Of a DNA stretch of 64,000 nt, positions 42,743 through 53,011 are shown one piece after another; the stretch's first letter is position 1; each line of letters opens with the position of its first letter. Source of the stretch: Entoloma clypeatum (lineage: Eukaryota; Basidiomycota; Agaricomycetes; Agaricales; Entolomataceae). The notes beneath the pieces are model-generated. The model had not been told where the DNA came from, searched no databases, and saw only the letters and a list, made by a program, of their open reading frames with translations. A program made the translations under genes and the position numbers. The stretch is taken from contig OY751490.1 in the NCBI GenBank assembly GCA_963565915.1, forward strand, positions 682,001 to 746,000, in the 5' to 3' direction.

Positions 42743-45700
42743 ACGACGCTAAGTCGCGACCCTTATCTATTAAACGGACTTGCTTGCCTTGTATGACTGC
42801 AGACAATAGAACCTATGTCATCCCTGCCAAGCGAGCCGCTGCGTCAACTAAGATTGTGAAGGGAGATAAACCTCTGAAAAGACGAGAAATCAGGCTGTTA
42901 GCTCAGCTCAGGACACGACGAGGACCAAAGGTTATCCGACCTGAGGTTGACAGCGGATGTGAACGCACATGCATCCATCCCAGAATAGTACGCGAACAGA
43001 ACCTCCCCACGCAAGGAATACTGCCCGTAGCAATTCTAAATGCAGATGGATCGCCAAATCAACAACAGAAAGTGAACCAACTTGCCGAAGTCAAACTGGA
43101 TTTGGGAGCACATCAGGAAACCATGGAAGCAATGGTACTGGACATTGGGAGAATGGACATGCTCTTGGGACATGACTGGTTGGTACATCACAACCCCACA
43201 ATCAATTGGACAACTGGCGCGGTAACATTGAACCGGTGCCCAACAACATGCCGAACCAAACACTCGGATTTCAGGATTAACCTTAATGGTTGCAAACACC
43301 GGGTTCGCATGGTTGAAGTGCGCGACAAAGATGCACCCAAAAAGTCAGATCAGAAATGGAAGCCTGGAGACCCTATTTTAGAAGCTGTCACTCCCACACC
43401 ACCTCCCACAACCAAACGACCCTCATATGTTGAACAATTTGCTCACCTCTTCAAAAAAGAGAACTTTGACAAGATCCCAAAGGAGAGGGAATGGGACCAT
43501 GGTATTGAACTTACACCGGACGCACCAAAGGGACTAGGGGGGAGCACATATCCTATGATGCAAAAGGAACAAGAGGAATTAGACGCATTCATTGACGAGG
43601 GTCTAGCAACAGGAAAGATCCGCCCATCCAAATCCCCTTATGCCTCCCCTTGCTTCTTCATCAACAAGAAGGATGGCTCCAAACGATTGGTACAAGATTA
43701 CCGCATGGTCAATAAATTCACGGTCAAAGACAAGTTCCCACTCCCATGAATATCCGATCTCTTGGACGTACTGAAAGATGCGGTCTACTTCAATAAAATG
43801 GACATCATGTGGGGCTATAACAACGTCCGGATTAAGGAGGGCGACGAATGGAAAGCTGCCTTCCTCACCAGTCGAGGATTGTTCGAACCATTGGTCATGT
43901 TTTTCGGTCTTTGCAACTCCCCGGGAACATTCTCTCGAATGATGGCTAGTCTATTCCGGGACCAGATCCGCTGACATATCTGCGTGATCTACATGGATGA
44001 CATCGTGGTTATCGGTAAAACCAAGGAAGAACTCGCGCAAAACACTGAAGAAATCCTACAGATCCTATCGGACAATGATCTGTTCCTAAAGGAGGAGAAG
44101 TGTTTATGGGAAGTAACGAAATGTCCTATATTGGGATATGTGGTTGGTGAGGGACGTGTGGAGATGGAAACTGAGAAGGTGGATACAATTCGAAACTGGC
44201 GAGCACCCACATCAAAAAAGGAAGTTCAGAAGTTCCTTGGATTTGCTAACTTCTATCAATATTTTATTGAAGGGTACTCAAACATCGCGAAACCTCTCAC
44301 CACGCTCACAGGCGGTACGGCATTTACTTGGGGACCAACAGAGCAGCAAGCTTTTGAAGGTCTCATACAGGCAATTACATCGGCACCAGTCTTGGCATTA
44401 CCGAAACCAGAGGGACAGTTCAGGGTGGAAACCGATGCATCGGGCTATGCAATTGGAGCAGTACTCTCTCAGAAGCAAGACGACAAATGGCACCCCATCG
44501 CGTTCTTGTCGCGGACCATGTCCGCGGCCGAACAGAATTACGAGATATACGACAAAGAACTCCTGGCAGCCGTGGAAGCATTGAAAGATTGGAGACACTA
44601 TCTGCTCGAAGCCAGGGAATGTTTCGAAATCTTGACCAATCACAAGAACCTGGAATATTTCCGTCGTCCTCAGGACCTGAATCAACGACAGCGACGCTGG
44701 AAAATGAAGTTACAAGACTATGACTTCGAATTATGGCATGTACCTGGCAAGACCAATGCAAAAGCGGACATCCTGTCACGCTTACCCTGGTATGAAGTGG
44801 AACTCGAACCACAGGACAGTGACCAGATGCTCAAGGAGGGACTATTCTTGAAACGGTTGGAATCAGAAGATGTGGTACAAATGGAGATGTTCACGGAGGA
44901 ACAATTCTTTGAAGGGGGTGAAACATCTGATTCCATCAAAATTGGAAATGTCACAACCAATGAAAATCCATGGATCGCACGCATCAAGGGTTCAAACCAC
45001 ATGGAGACAGAAGTAGCGCAGGGCCTAAAAAAGAATCCTCATTGGTATCAGCAAGATAATGGGATCACCTACGCAGGAGAATGAGTCTATGTCCCGCCAG
45101 ACCCACAATTACGACAAGAATTGATGTTTGAGTCACACAATGCACCAGTGGCTGGACATCCAGGACAGTACCGGACACATGAACTCCTCACTCGCACCTA
45201 CTGGTGGCCTACCATACTGCATGATGTGAAGAAGTATGTAAAGGGTTGCGACACTTGTCAACGCAACAAGATTAACTGACAAAAGCGACATGCTCTGCTA
45301 CATCCCCATACAGCACCAAGTCACCCATGGGAAGACATAGGAATCGACGTTGTGGGACCGATACCAGAATCTGATGGAAAAAACGCAATTCTGGTCATCA
45401 TGGATAGACATTCGAAGATGCTTCACCTCATTCCGACAACCGTGGAACTATCAGGGGAAGGATTAGCCAAGATCTATCGGGATCAGATATGGAAGCTTCA
45501 TGTGATCCCAAAGAAGATCATCAGCGATAGGGGACCACAGTTCGCTGCGAAGTTCATGGAGATACTCTGCCGCATGCTAGGGATCAAGAGGAACCTGTCC
45601 ACCGCATACCACCCACAGACTGATGGACAGGCCGAGCGATCGCATCAGGAGACAGAAGCGTTCTTACGAAACTTTGTCAACCATCTACAGGATGATTGGG

Positions 45701-46392
45701 CTGAATGGATCGCAATCGCAGAGTTCCAGTACAATGACAAGGAACATCAGGCAACGAAGCACACCCCATTCTACCTCAACTACGGTCTACATCCATGGAA
45801 GGGAGAGCTCGTGTTAGAAGATACCAATCCGGCTGCCAACGACTTCTTGAAAAAACTCAAACAGGCACGAGAAGAAGCCAATGCTGCGCTGAAACAAGCA
45901 CAGGATCAGATGAAGAAGACAGTTGACACACGGCGAAGTCCATCTTGGGACTACCACATCGGAGACAAGGTGTGGCTGGAAGGGACTAACATCAGGACCG
46001 ATCGTCCCTCAAAGAAACTTGATGCACTCCGACATGGACCATTCAAAGTCCTAGAGAAGAAAGGAGCTAGCGCGTACCTTCTTGATCTTCCGAAGACTTG
46101 GAAGATGATTCACCCTGTGTTCAACGAGACCCTGTTGTCACCATATGAAACTCCAAAGTACGCCATCCAGAAAAAGAAACCAGCCCCTGATCCGATCATC
46201 ATCGAAGGACGAGAAGAGTACCATGTGTCTACAATCCTAGACTCTCGAAAGTTCCGCGGAAAGATCCAGTACCTCGTCCAGTGGGAAGGATATGGCCCAG
46301 AAGAGAACACATGGGAACCTCAAGCTAATGTTCAGAATGCTCAAGATTTGATCCATGATTTCCATCGGCAGAACCCGTCTCGCCCACGATAA
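42719..46392 (+). pseudogene. Gypsy A copy 2 pol
   Basis: Single frame with four TGA stops (43747-43749, 43972-43974, 45082-45084, 45277-45279), each fitting CGA (Arg) to TGA. There are no TAA/TAG and no frameshifts. Protease EVDSGCERT near 42946; reverse transcriptase NKKDGSKRLVQDYRMVN and catalytic IYMDDIVV near 43990; RNase H VETDASGYAIGAVLSQ and TNHKNLEYF; integrase zinc (HPGQYRTHELL ... CDTC) near 45155-45260, then GIDVVGPI, SDRGPQF, QAERSHQE; chromodomain IQYLVQWEGYGPEENTWE near 46270. All domains are present but not translatable without readthrough. Confidence 0.92.
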
Positions 46393-46525
46393 AAGACAGC
46401 TCTCAGAATCCATGACAAGTATCGACCTCATCAGTCAACCACACACCGAGTTCTCCGCTCTAGTCCTTTTCCTGCCCAATATAGCCTCCCCCTTCTTCTT
46501 CTATCTCTCAACCATCCTCGCCGCC

Positions 46526-46897
46526 ATGTCCAACACCACCGTCACCTCCACCTCCACCACCGACATCAACCCTGCCATCGCCGCCCTCATGAACGAAGCA
46601 CTCTCCATGAGAGACCAAATCCATGCTCTCGAAACTTCCCTTGCCGACCTCCTCCATCGCCAGATGCATATCCGGCTTCACTCGCTATCCAATCTCCCCG
46701 TTGCCCCGACTCCCGAGGAAAAACAAATTCTCGGAAATTACACCAGCACCCTCGTCATCAAAAACCGACACATTCGGTTGGCCATCAAAGGCCTCGAGCT
46801 CGCTATAGCCATCAACGAGGAATTGATATATGATTGGAGCCTCAAGGAAAGTCTGAACTGGTCCGATCCCGGCAACAACGAGGGATGGGGACAGTGA
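46526..46897 (+). CDS. Gypsy A copy 2 extra 3' ORF
   Basis: ATG 46526 in the context CCGCCATGT starts 123 codons ending at TGA before the 3' LTR. Ser/Thr-rich start, then predicted helices with heptad character (ALMNEALSMRDQIHALE). No homology recognised. An upstream in-frame ATG at 46412 would add a hydrophobic stretch. The ORF is open in an element whose gag and pol are broken, which is notable but could be chance for this length. Confidence 0.5.
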   Translation: MSNTTVTSTSTTDINPAIAALMNEALSMRDQIHALETSLADLLHRQMHIRLHSLSNLPVAPTPEEKQILGNYTSTLVIKNRHIRLAIKGLELAIAINEELIYDWSLKESLNWSDPGNNEGWGQ

Positions 46898-46931
46898 CTC
46901 TGTGAGGACACAGAGCTTGGAGAGGGGAACA

Positions 46932-47302
46932 TGTTACGGACTCTACGGTATGAGGACCACGTCATATCTTTTACCCATTGGCCCGACTCGGTGCCCTCTT
47001 ACAAACTCACTATGTCTAACGTCTACTTTCGCAACCTTCGATTCCCAGTCTGACTCATTACATTACTTCGTCATCCCCTTTAGTATACTTCGCTCCCGCG
47101 CTGACTCGCTTTCCACAGTCAGCTTACTCACTGTACATAGCCTTCCGCAGTACTGACTCATCCGCTACCACCTATAGTCAGTACCTATATAAACCTCTTG
47201 TACTATAGTAGATTCCTTAGATTTAGCAATCACTTTGCTCTTCGCCTTTCCACTTCCTGCATACTCTGCCCGAACCTTGGAACGGTTTGTTAAAGCATAA
47301 CA
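46932..47302 (+). repeat. 3' LTR of gypsy A copy 2 (short form)
   Basis: 371 bp, lacking the 31-bp unit. It is preceded by the purine tract GGAGAGGGGAA and followed by GAAAC and gypsy C integrase. Confidence 0.92.
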
Positions 47303-48242
47303 GAAACTCCACGGACTACTGGAGGCCATTGTCTCTGACCGAGGACCACAGTTTGTCCCCAAGTTCACACGTGAACTATACAGGCTGCTTAGCATTAAAG
47401 TTGCTGCCTCGACAGCCTACCATCCGCAGTCGGACGGACAGATGGAGCGGGTCAATCAAGGATTGGAACAATACCTTCGCCTAGACGATTGGGGCGAATG
47501 GCTTCCGATGGCTGAATTTGCATACAACAACCATGTTCACACATCTACATGTCAAACTCCATTCTACATTGACACCGGCCGCCATCCACACATGGGATTT
47601 GAACCTCGTGAGAAGCAGACGGAGATCGAGGCGGTAGCGGATTTCAGCCAGCGGATGAAGTCCGCTCTAGAGGAGGCTCGCGCAGCACTGACAAAGGCAA
47701 AAGACGACATGACGCGATACTACAACCAGCATCGGAGCACCACTCCGACATTCCACCTGGGGGACAAGGTCTTTTTAGACTCATCAGACCTCAAAACCAC
47801 CCGACCCACAAAAAAACTTGCAGATTGATACGTAGGCCCTTTCCCAGTGGTCCAACCTGTCGGAACACATGCCTATGAACTTCGCCTTCCCCCTTCCATG
47901 TCCCGTGTTCACCCAGTATTCCATGTTGTCAAACTTTCACTAGTTTCCAATGACCCTTTCCAAAGCCAAGTCCACTCTCCTCCACCTCTGACGGTAGTCG
48001 GAGAAGAATTGGAGTATGATGTTGAAAACTTCTTGGACAGCTGACTGCATTGAGGCAAGCTTCAATTCTTGGTCAAATGGAAGGGATATGGCTACAAAGA
48101 GAATTCCTGGGAAGCAGAAGACAATGTCCACACTCCGCACCTAGTCCGCGACTTCTACCGACGTCACCCGGGAGCTCCACAGCGGATCACCGCCGTGATA
48201 TTCGACTCATTTTGCCTGACATGTTGAGACGCCGTGCCTTGA
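47303..48242 (+). pseudogene. Gypsy C pol, 3' part (integrase core to chromodomain)
   Basis: Picks up gypsy C integrase exactly where 32734 leaves it. It carries IVSDRGPQF, HPQSDGQMERVNQ, the C-terminal GDKVFLDSSDLKTTRP block and a chromodomain (LQFLVKWKGYGYKENSWE). Four TGA stops replace CGA or CGG codons of gypsy B. A short in-frame deletion removes FVNERQD before DWGEW. Confidence 0.9.
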
Positions 48243-48253
48243 AGGGGGGGTGA

Positions 48254-48687
48254 TGTAAGGGCAACCACTTTCACTTTTCACTTTTCCTTTCCTTTCTTCC
48301 TTTCCTTTCTATTCCACCATCTCTGACGTCCTCCGATCATATCCACTGCCTCCGACATCTTATCCGCCTCTCCGCATCCGACAACTCCATGCCCATCCGC
48401 TACTCCGCACATCAGATCACAGGTACTATCATTCATCTTGTTTCCATTCATTCCCCATCCCTACTCCCAATCATTGCTCATCATTTATGTGTCTCGTTTT
48501 ATCTCTTATTTCATATCTCATTTTACTATTTATCTCGCTAGCTTGCAGGGGAATCCTTAGAACTTTCTCTTCAGATCTCCCTTGCAAGGTGTGTGTTGTA
48601 TTACTTATCAGACTGCTCAATCTAAACTTCGGATCTCCCTTGCAAGCTATCTGAGTTTGAGTCTTGGATCGTAAGGTTGCCCTTACA
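48254..48687 (+). repeat. 3' LTR of gypsy C
   Basis: 434 bp. It is preceded by GAAGGGGGGG. What follows (GTGGA) is gypsy D gag, not Tc1 sequence and not a duplicate of the 5' flank. Confidence 0.9.
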
Positions 48688-48869
48688 GTGGAAAGGCCAG
48701 AACTGGGGCCTCCGCTGGAGGGGGAATCGGGTTGGGGTTGGGAATGGGTAAAGGTGGAATACATAGCGGCGCAGATAAGTTGTTGAAGTTGAGCGGTAAT
48801 GTTGGTGAGGGTTTGGTGGTGTTCCTGAAACTTGCGTTCAAGCGCAGCAAGACGTTCGGGGTCGTCCAT
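48688..48869 (-). pseudogene. Gypsy D gag, N-terminal fragment
   Basis: ATG 48869 starts MDDPERLAALERKFQEHHQ, a diverged relative of gypsy B/C Gag (coiled-coil start and Pro/Ser linker). It is cut after about 58 residues by the gypsy C 3' LTR. The leader 48870-49057 carries the same AGAAAGTTCT primer site next to its LTR. Confidence 0.8.
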
Positions 48870-49057
48870 TTCTACATGTGATATGGAGTCACCAGTTACA
48901 GAGTGGTAGGCGGAACAGTGGGAAGAGGGATTGGAAGGGGCGTCGGATGTACCAGAATGGGAGGAGGGCGGACTCGAGTCCGTGTTGTCAACTCCAAAGC
49001 GTGGAATGGCTTCAATGGTACAATTTGTACCCGGTCTGTTTAGAGAGAACTTTCTAC

Positions 49058-49455
49058 TGTAAGGGCGACCTTACAATCCAACAACCCTGAAGTGCTCCGA
49101 AGCAACTCCGATGTCAGATGACTTGCAAGGGAAATCCAAAGTTAAATTAGACTCTACGAAGTACAATACAAGGCGTATCTTGCAAGGGAAATCCAAAGAG
49201 AAAGTTCTGAGGATTCCCTTGCAGGCTAGACAGCTATATAGACAACGAGAATTGGAAATGAGGAGAGGAATGTTGAAATACGACAAAGATTGGGAGTAGG
49301 GATGGGAACAGAATATGTAAATCGGAAGTGTGCATGTGGTGGTATAAATCATCGCTCCGATGTGCACTAGATGTACCACAATGGTCAGAGGGTTGGAGGA
49401 CGGGTCAGAGGTGTCAGAGGTGTTGGACTGAGGAAATCAGATGGTTGCCCTTACA
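49058..49455 (-). repeat. 5' LTR of gypsy D
   Basis: About 398 bp, TGTAAGGGCAACC to CGCCCTTACA on the minus strand, clearly related to but diverged from the B/C LTRs. The right flank is copia C. Confidence 0.8.
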
Positions 49456-51495
49456 TGTTCATTATCATTCCCGCCGGCATAATCAGCCAAGCAAAGATGA
49501 ATCCTCCAATCCCCCTTCCACTCCAAATGGAAACCAGCGTGATGGTGCTGATGTACCACCTTTGAATCAGGATGACCCTGAGGTCCAGAACCAGCCGACA
49601 AATCCTCTGCCTTCTGATGTCCCTTGACCACGAAGGAATGCTGACCCACCTCAACAGGAAGGCAACATCTATGGGGAGCAACGGCACCCCACGCGACAAC
49701 AACGCAACATCAATCACACACGCTCTTGGTGTGAAGCAGTGAATTGAGAGAAACAGCAGCAAGAGCCTTCCTGGCTCCGCAATGTTCCCCGATCATGACA
49801 GGAAGAAGTGGAACCTAGTTCCCCCTTAGCCCCACCTGACGCAGGGCCTAGTGGATCTTCTGGTACTCCTCCCGATGACCCCAAAGTTCCTGGTGATGAA
49901 CCTTTGGAAGATACAGATGCAGAGAGCTTACTGCGTGAAATGATGAATGATGTGGAGCTAGGTCCAAAAGCATTTAACTTGTACCTAGAACAATTAGTTT
50001 GGAAAACAGATTGCTGAGTTGAACGTGCTACTTGCATCAGCCGTTCCTCACTCTGAATCTAATCTCTCACAGTTCTGTGATATCTGGGAGATGAAGTTTT
50101 GCGACATTGCCAAAATGCCGAAAACCCTCCAGGATGAGTGGTTGGATGCATCAAGTGGGGTGATGTCTATGATCTAACACCTTTACCAACCAGATGGAAG
50201 GCCATTGGATCGCGATGGGTCTTTGACATAAAGACCAACAGCTGTAGTTCAATTCAAGACAGTACGTCTCATGCTCGCTACGGCCGCACTTAAGAGTTGG
50301 GTGATTCTTGCGCTAGACGTAACTGCTGCTTTCCTTATGGGAAACTCCAGGAAGAGTTATACATGATGCAACCCAAAGGCTTCAAAGTAAAAGGCAAAGA
50401 ACTTCTTGTTTGGTGCCTACATAAGGCAATTTATGGTTTAAAGCAGGCTGGACTTGCATGGTGGCATGCCATGGAGAAATCCATGAAGAAACTAGGTTTC
50501 CAAAGGGCCATATCTGATGCCGGAATCTTTGTCTTCTATTCCCTGAACGGAACCATTGTACTAGCAATAATCTATGTCAATGATGCAATGTTCATCGGAC
50601 CAGACACTAAGCTTACAACCATTAAAAGAGCTGAATTCATGGCTATTTGGGAATCTTGTGATCTAGGTGAACCCACTGAATTCTTGAGAATGCACATCAC
50701 GCATACCAAGAACACAATCATGATCGATCAATGTGCTTATTTACAGAAAGTAGTAGAGAGATTCGGCATGACAAATGCAATGATTGCCAAGACTCCTCTA
50801 CCTACTGGATACAAGCTGACAGCAAATGCTGGCATCGTCACTGCTGTGCTTCAATCACAATTTCAGCAGATCATAAGGTCTCTGCTATATTTAATGATCG
50901 GTACACGACCCGACATTGCCTTTGCTGTGATTATGTCATCACAGTTCTCAGCAATCCTGCCCAGGAACACATTGATAAAGCGAAGTATATAATCTGCTAT
51001 CTTGTGGGCACTTCTGATTACCGACTGACATATTCTGGTGATCAAAATGTGGGCTTACATGCCTACATGAATTCTGACTGGGCATCCGATGAAATAAAGT
51101 GTCGAAGCTGCACCGGCTTTTTCCTGAAGCTTGCAGGTGCTTCTGTAGGCTGGACTTGTCATCTACAAAAAACCATTGCTCACTCATCTACTGAAGCAGA
51201 GTACATGGCGATGTCTGATTGCAGCCGCCAAGTAAAATGGATAATCCAACTCTTCCAGGAGATTGGCTTCCTAATGTGGAATGTCCCGATCTATGCCGAC
51301 AATCATGGCTCAATCTTTATTGGAAACAACACTGTACAGGAATGCTGTACTAAACATATTGATCTAAGATATCATGTCATCCGAGAGTACATCTCTCGTG
51401 GATTGATCACTGTAGAGTACATTGAAGGCACATCCAATCCCGCGGATATGCTAACTAAAAATCTTAGTTGGGAACTCTTTGAAAGATGTCATTAA
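49456..51495 (+). pseudogene. Copia C pol remnant (hinge, RT, RNase H)
   Basis: Hinge with QEGNIYGEQRHP, several TGA stops where CGA is expected, then a frame-shifted reverse transcriptase (WVFDIKT; EELYMMQPKGF; YGLKQAGLAWW; catalytic box YVND instead of YVDD). RNase H is in a second frame (AYMNSDWASDE, STEAEYMAM, YADNHGSIF) ending at TAA 51493-51495. The Asp to Asn change in the catalytic pair and the frameshifts mark it as dead. Gag, protease and integrase are missing on the left. Confidence 0.85.
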
Positions 51496-51551
51496 CATTT
51501 AGGCTTGACATTTTCATAATCTGATGTATATGTATACACATTGAGGGGGAG

Positions 51552-51853
51552 TGTTGAACGAATTCCACTCCTATAGATATTTCATCTATAGCATCATGTG
51601 CCCAATCCCATGATGTACAAATAATGTACAAATAAGTAGACTAGTATATAAGACTGTCCTTATTCTCTGTGCAATATAATGCTCTTACCAAGTAACCCCC
51701 ACCTGCAAACACCTCTCAAGGTTAGTAGTAGGTTTTATCTCTATCATAGAATACATGTTCTGTAGCGTGTAGCATAGAGTATACTAGGACTGCAAGACGA
51801 CACACCCACCATGATAACCTCTGGTGTTGATGTGGTTGTATGCTGTTCTAACA
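51552..51853 (+). repeat. 3' LTR of copia C
   Basis: 302 bp from TGTTGAACGAATTCC to TGTTCTAACA, directly after the purine tract TTGAGGGGGAG. The 5' partner is absent, so ends are inferred from the terminal pattern. Confidence 0.7.
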
Positions 51854-52018
51854 GTGGATCCATCGGGGGAAAAGCCCAAAGGGGCTGGATCCAGCTGGAT
51901 CTGATCTGATTTCCCCAACTGGAAATATGATCCTATTTTGGCTGAGGTCCAGTTCGGGTCCGAACCGGGTTCACTGAGAGCGACAAAGTCAAAAATTCAT
52001 GTTCTACGACTACAAAAA

Positions 52019-52300
52019 TTACTCCTTGTCCACCAGCATGTCCGTGTCTTCATCATCAGCATCCCAATCAAAATCGGGTGTGATTTCCATCCACACCTCC
52101 TTCACAGCCTCCCGACGGCCATCGTGGTATGCCGACCGCAACCTCTGAAGTTCTCCAAAATTTTCAGTACCCATCTGCCGCCTCCGAACATCATCTGTAC
52201 GTGCAGACATTGAGAAAGAACGTTCAGCAAGGCACGTCGAACCTGGAACTGCCAAATAGTCACGGGCCATTAAATGGATAACAGGAAATGCCCTTTCCGT
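52019..52300 (-). pseudogene. hAT transposase C-terminal dimerisation fragment
   Basis: Reads STERAFPVIHLMARDYLAVPG, then CLAERSFSMSARTDDVRRRQM, the hallmark of the hAT family C-terminal dimerisation region, and an acidic end before TGA-less stop TAA. Upstream exons of a hAT transposase are not visible in the next 700 bp. A possible splice signal lies near 52335. It is probably a relic. Confidence 0.75.
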
Positions 52301-52329
52301 AGATTCGAGCTATGATGCTGTGAGATTTC

Positions 52330-53000
52330 TTTTACATCTGATGAGAACGGGGACTCACGGGCTGCTGGATCTCGGGCGTGAAGACAGAACACTTAAATGT
52401 GCATGTCGGTGGTTATGCAGAGGAGAAGGAGGAGGTAGAGGAGGCTGTTGCAAATGTGTCCGTTTCCTTCCTTTCCTTTTCTCTCCTCCGCTTTCTAAAT
52501 TCTAATGATATGAATGTAACTTTGCCAGCACTCTCTCGACTATCTGAACTTTCGACTCACAAAGCCGCGTTGTCGGCGGTGAAAAGCACAAAGTCATTGT
52601 TGGGTCCGTATCCCTGTCATATCCGAGCGCATATATCTAACTCCTTTGTGATTACGTTAGACTTCCCGTTGTATCTCCGGCGCATAGAATCGATTATGAA
52701 GGAAGTGCCAGAAAGCCCATCCGACGGGGCTCCGTTCCCCACTCCTGACTACATACTTACTAGTTTGGTAGGCGGTGATGGCGGTTCCGGTTGAGGCCAA
52801 AGAAACATGAGGAGGGGCGTAGGAGTTGGTAGCGACGTCGTTGACTGGTGGAAGCATCGTTCATCATTCATGTACAAGATACCGTGGCACATAGCTACAT
52901 AGATCCCTGGTGATATATATGTATTACATTTTCGGTCGACCTTTACTATAACACTGCTTTGAGCCAAAATTTAGGTCAAAATGTCCGAATTCGTTTCCTG
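52330..53000. other. Stretch without supported gene
   Basis: A plus-strand ORF of 138 codons (52378-52794) has no recognisable motif and no intron or codon evidence, so I do not call it. The stretch forms the spacer between the hAT relic and the 3' end of the tyrosinase gene. Confidence 0.4.
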
Positions 53001-53011
53001 CAGAGCAAACG

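Larger units (their letters stand above)
40684..47302 (+). mobile_element. Gypsy A copy 2 (plus strand)
   Basis: 6,619-bp Ty3/gypsy chromovirus-like element. LTRs are 402 bp (40684-41085) and 371 bp (46932-47302). Left flank GATAC (40679-40683) belongs to copia B, right flank GAAAC (47303-47307) to gypsy C. Internal order: gag, pol with chromodomain, small extra ORF. It shares all stops, frameshifts and the LTR length asymmetry with copy 1, so the pair is not two clean independent transposition products. Confidence 0.93.

Noticed and set aside
49438..49460. Right edge of the gypsy D LTR as a target duplication with its left side
   Set aside because: The left end of gypsy D is missing, so no duplication can be tested.
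52378..52794. 138-codon plus-strand ORF as a host gene
   Set aside because: No motif, no supporting start context or neighbour; low-complexity Glu/Val start.
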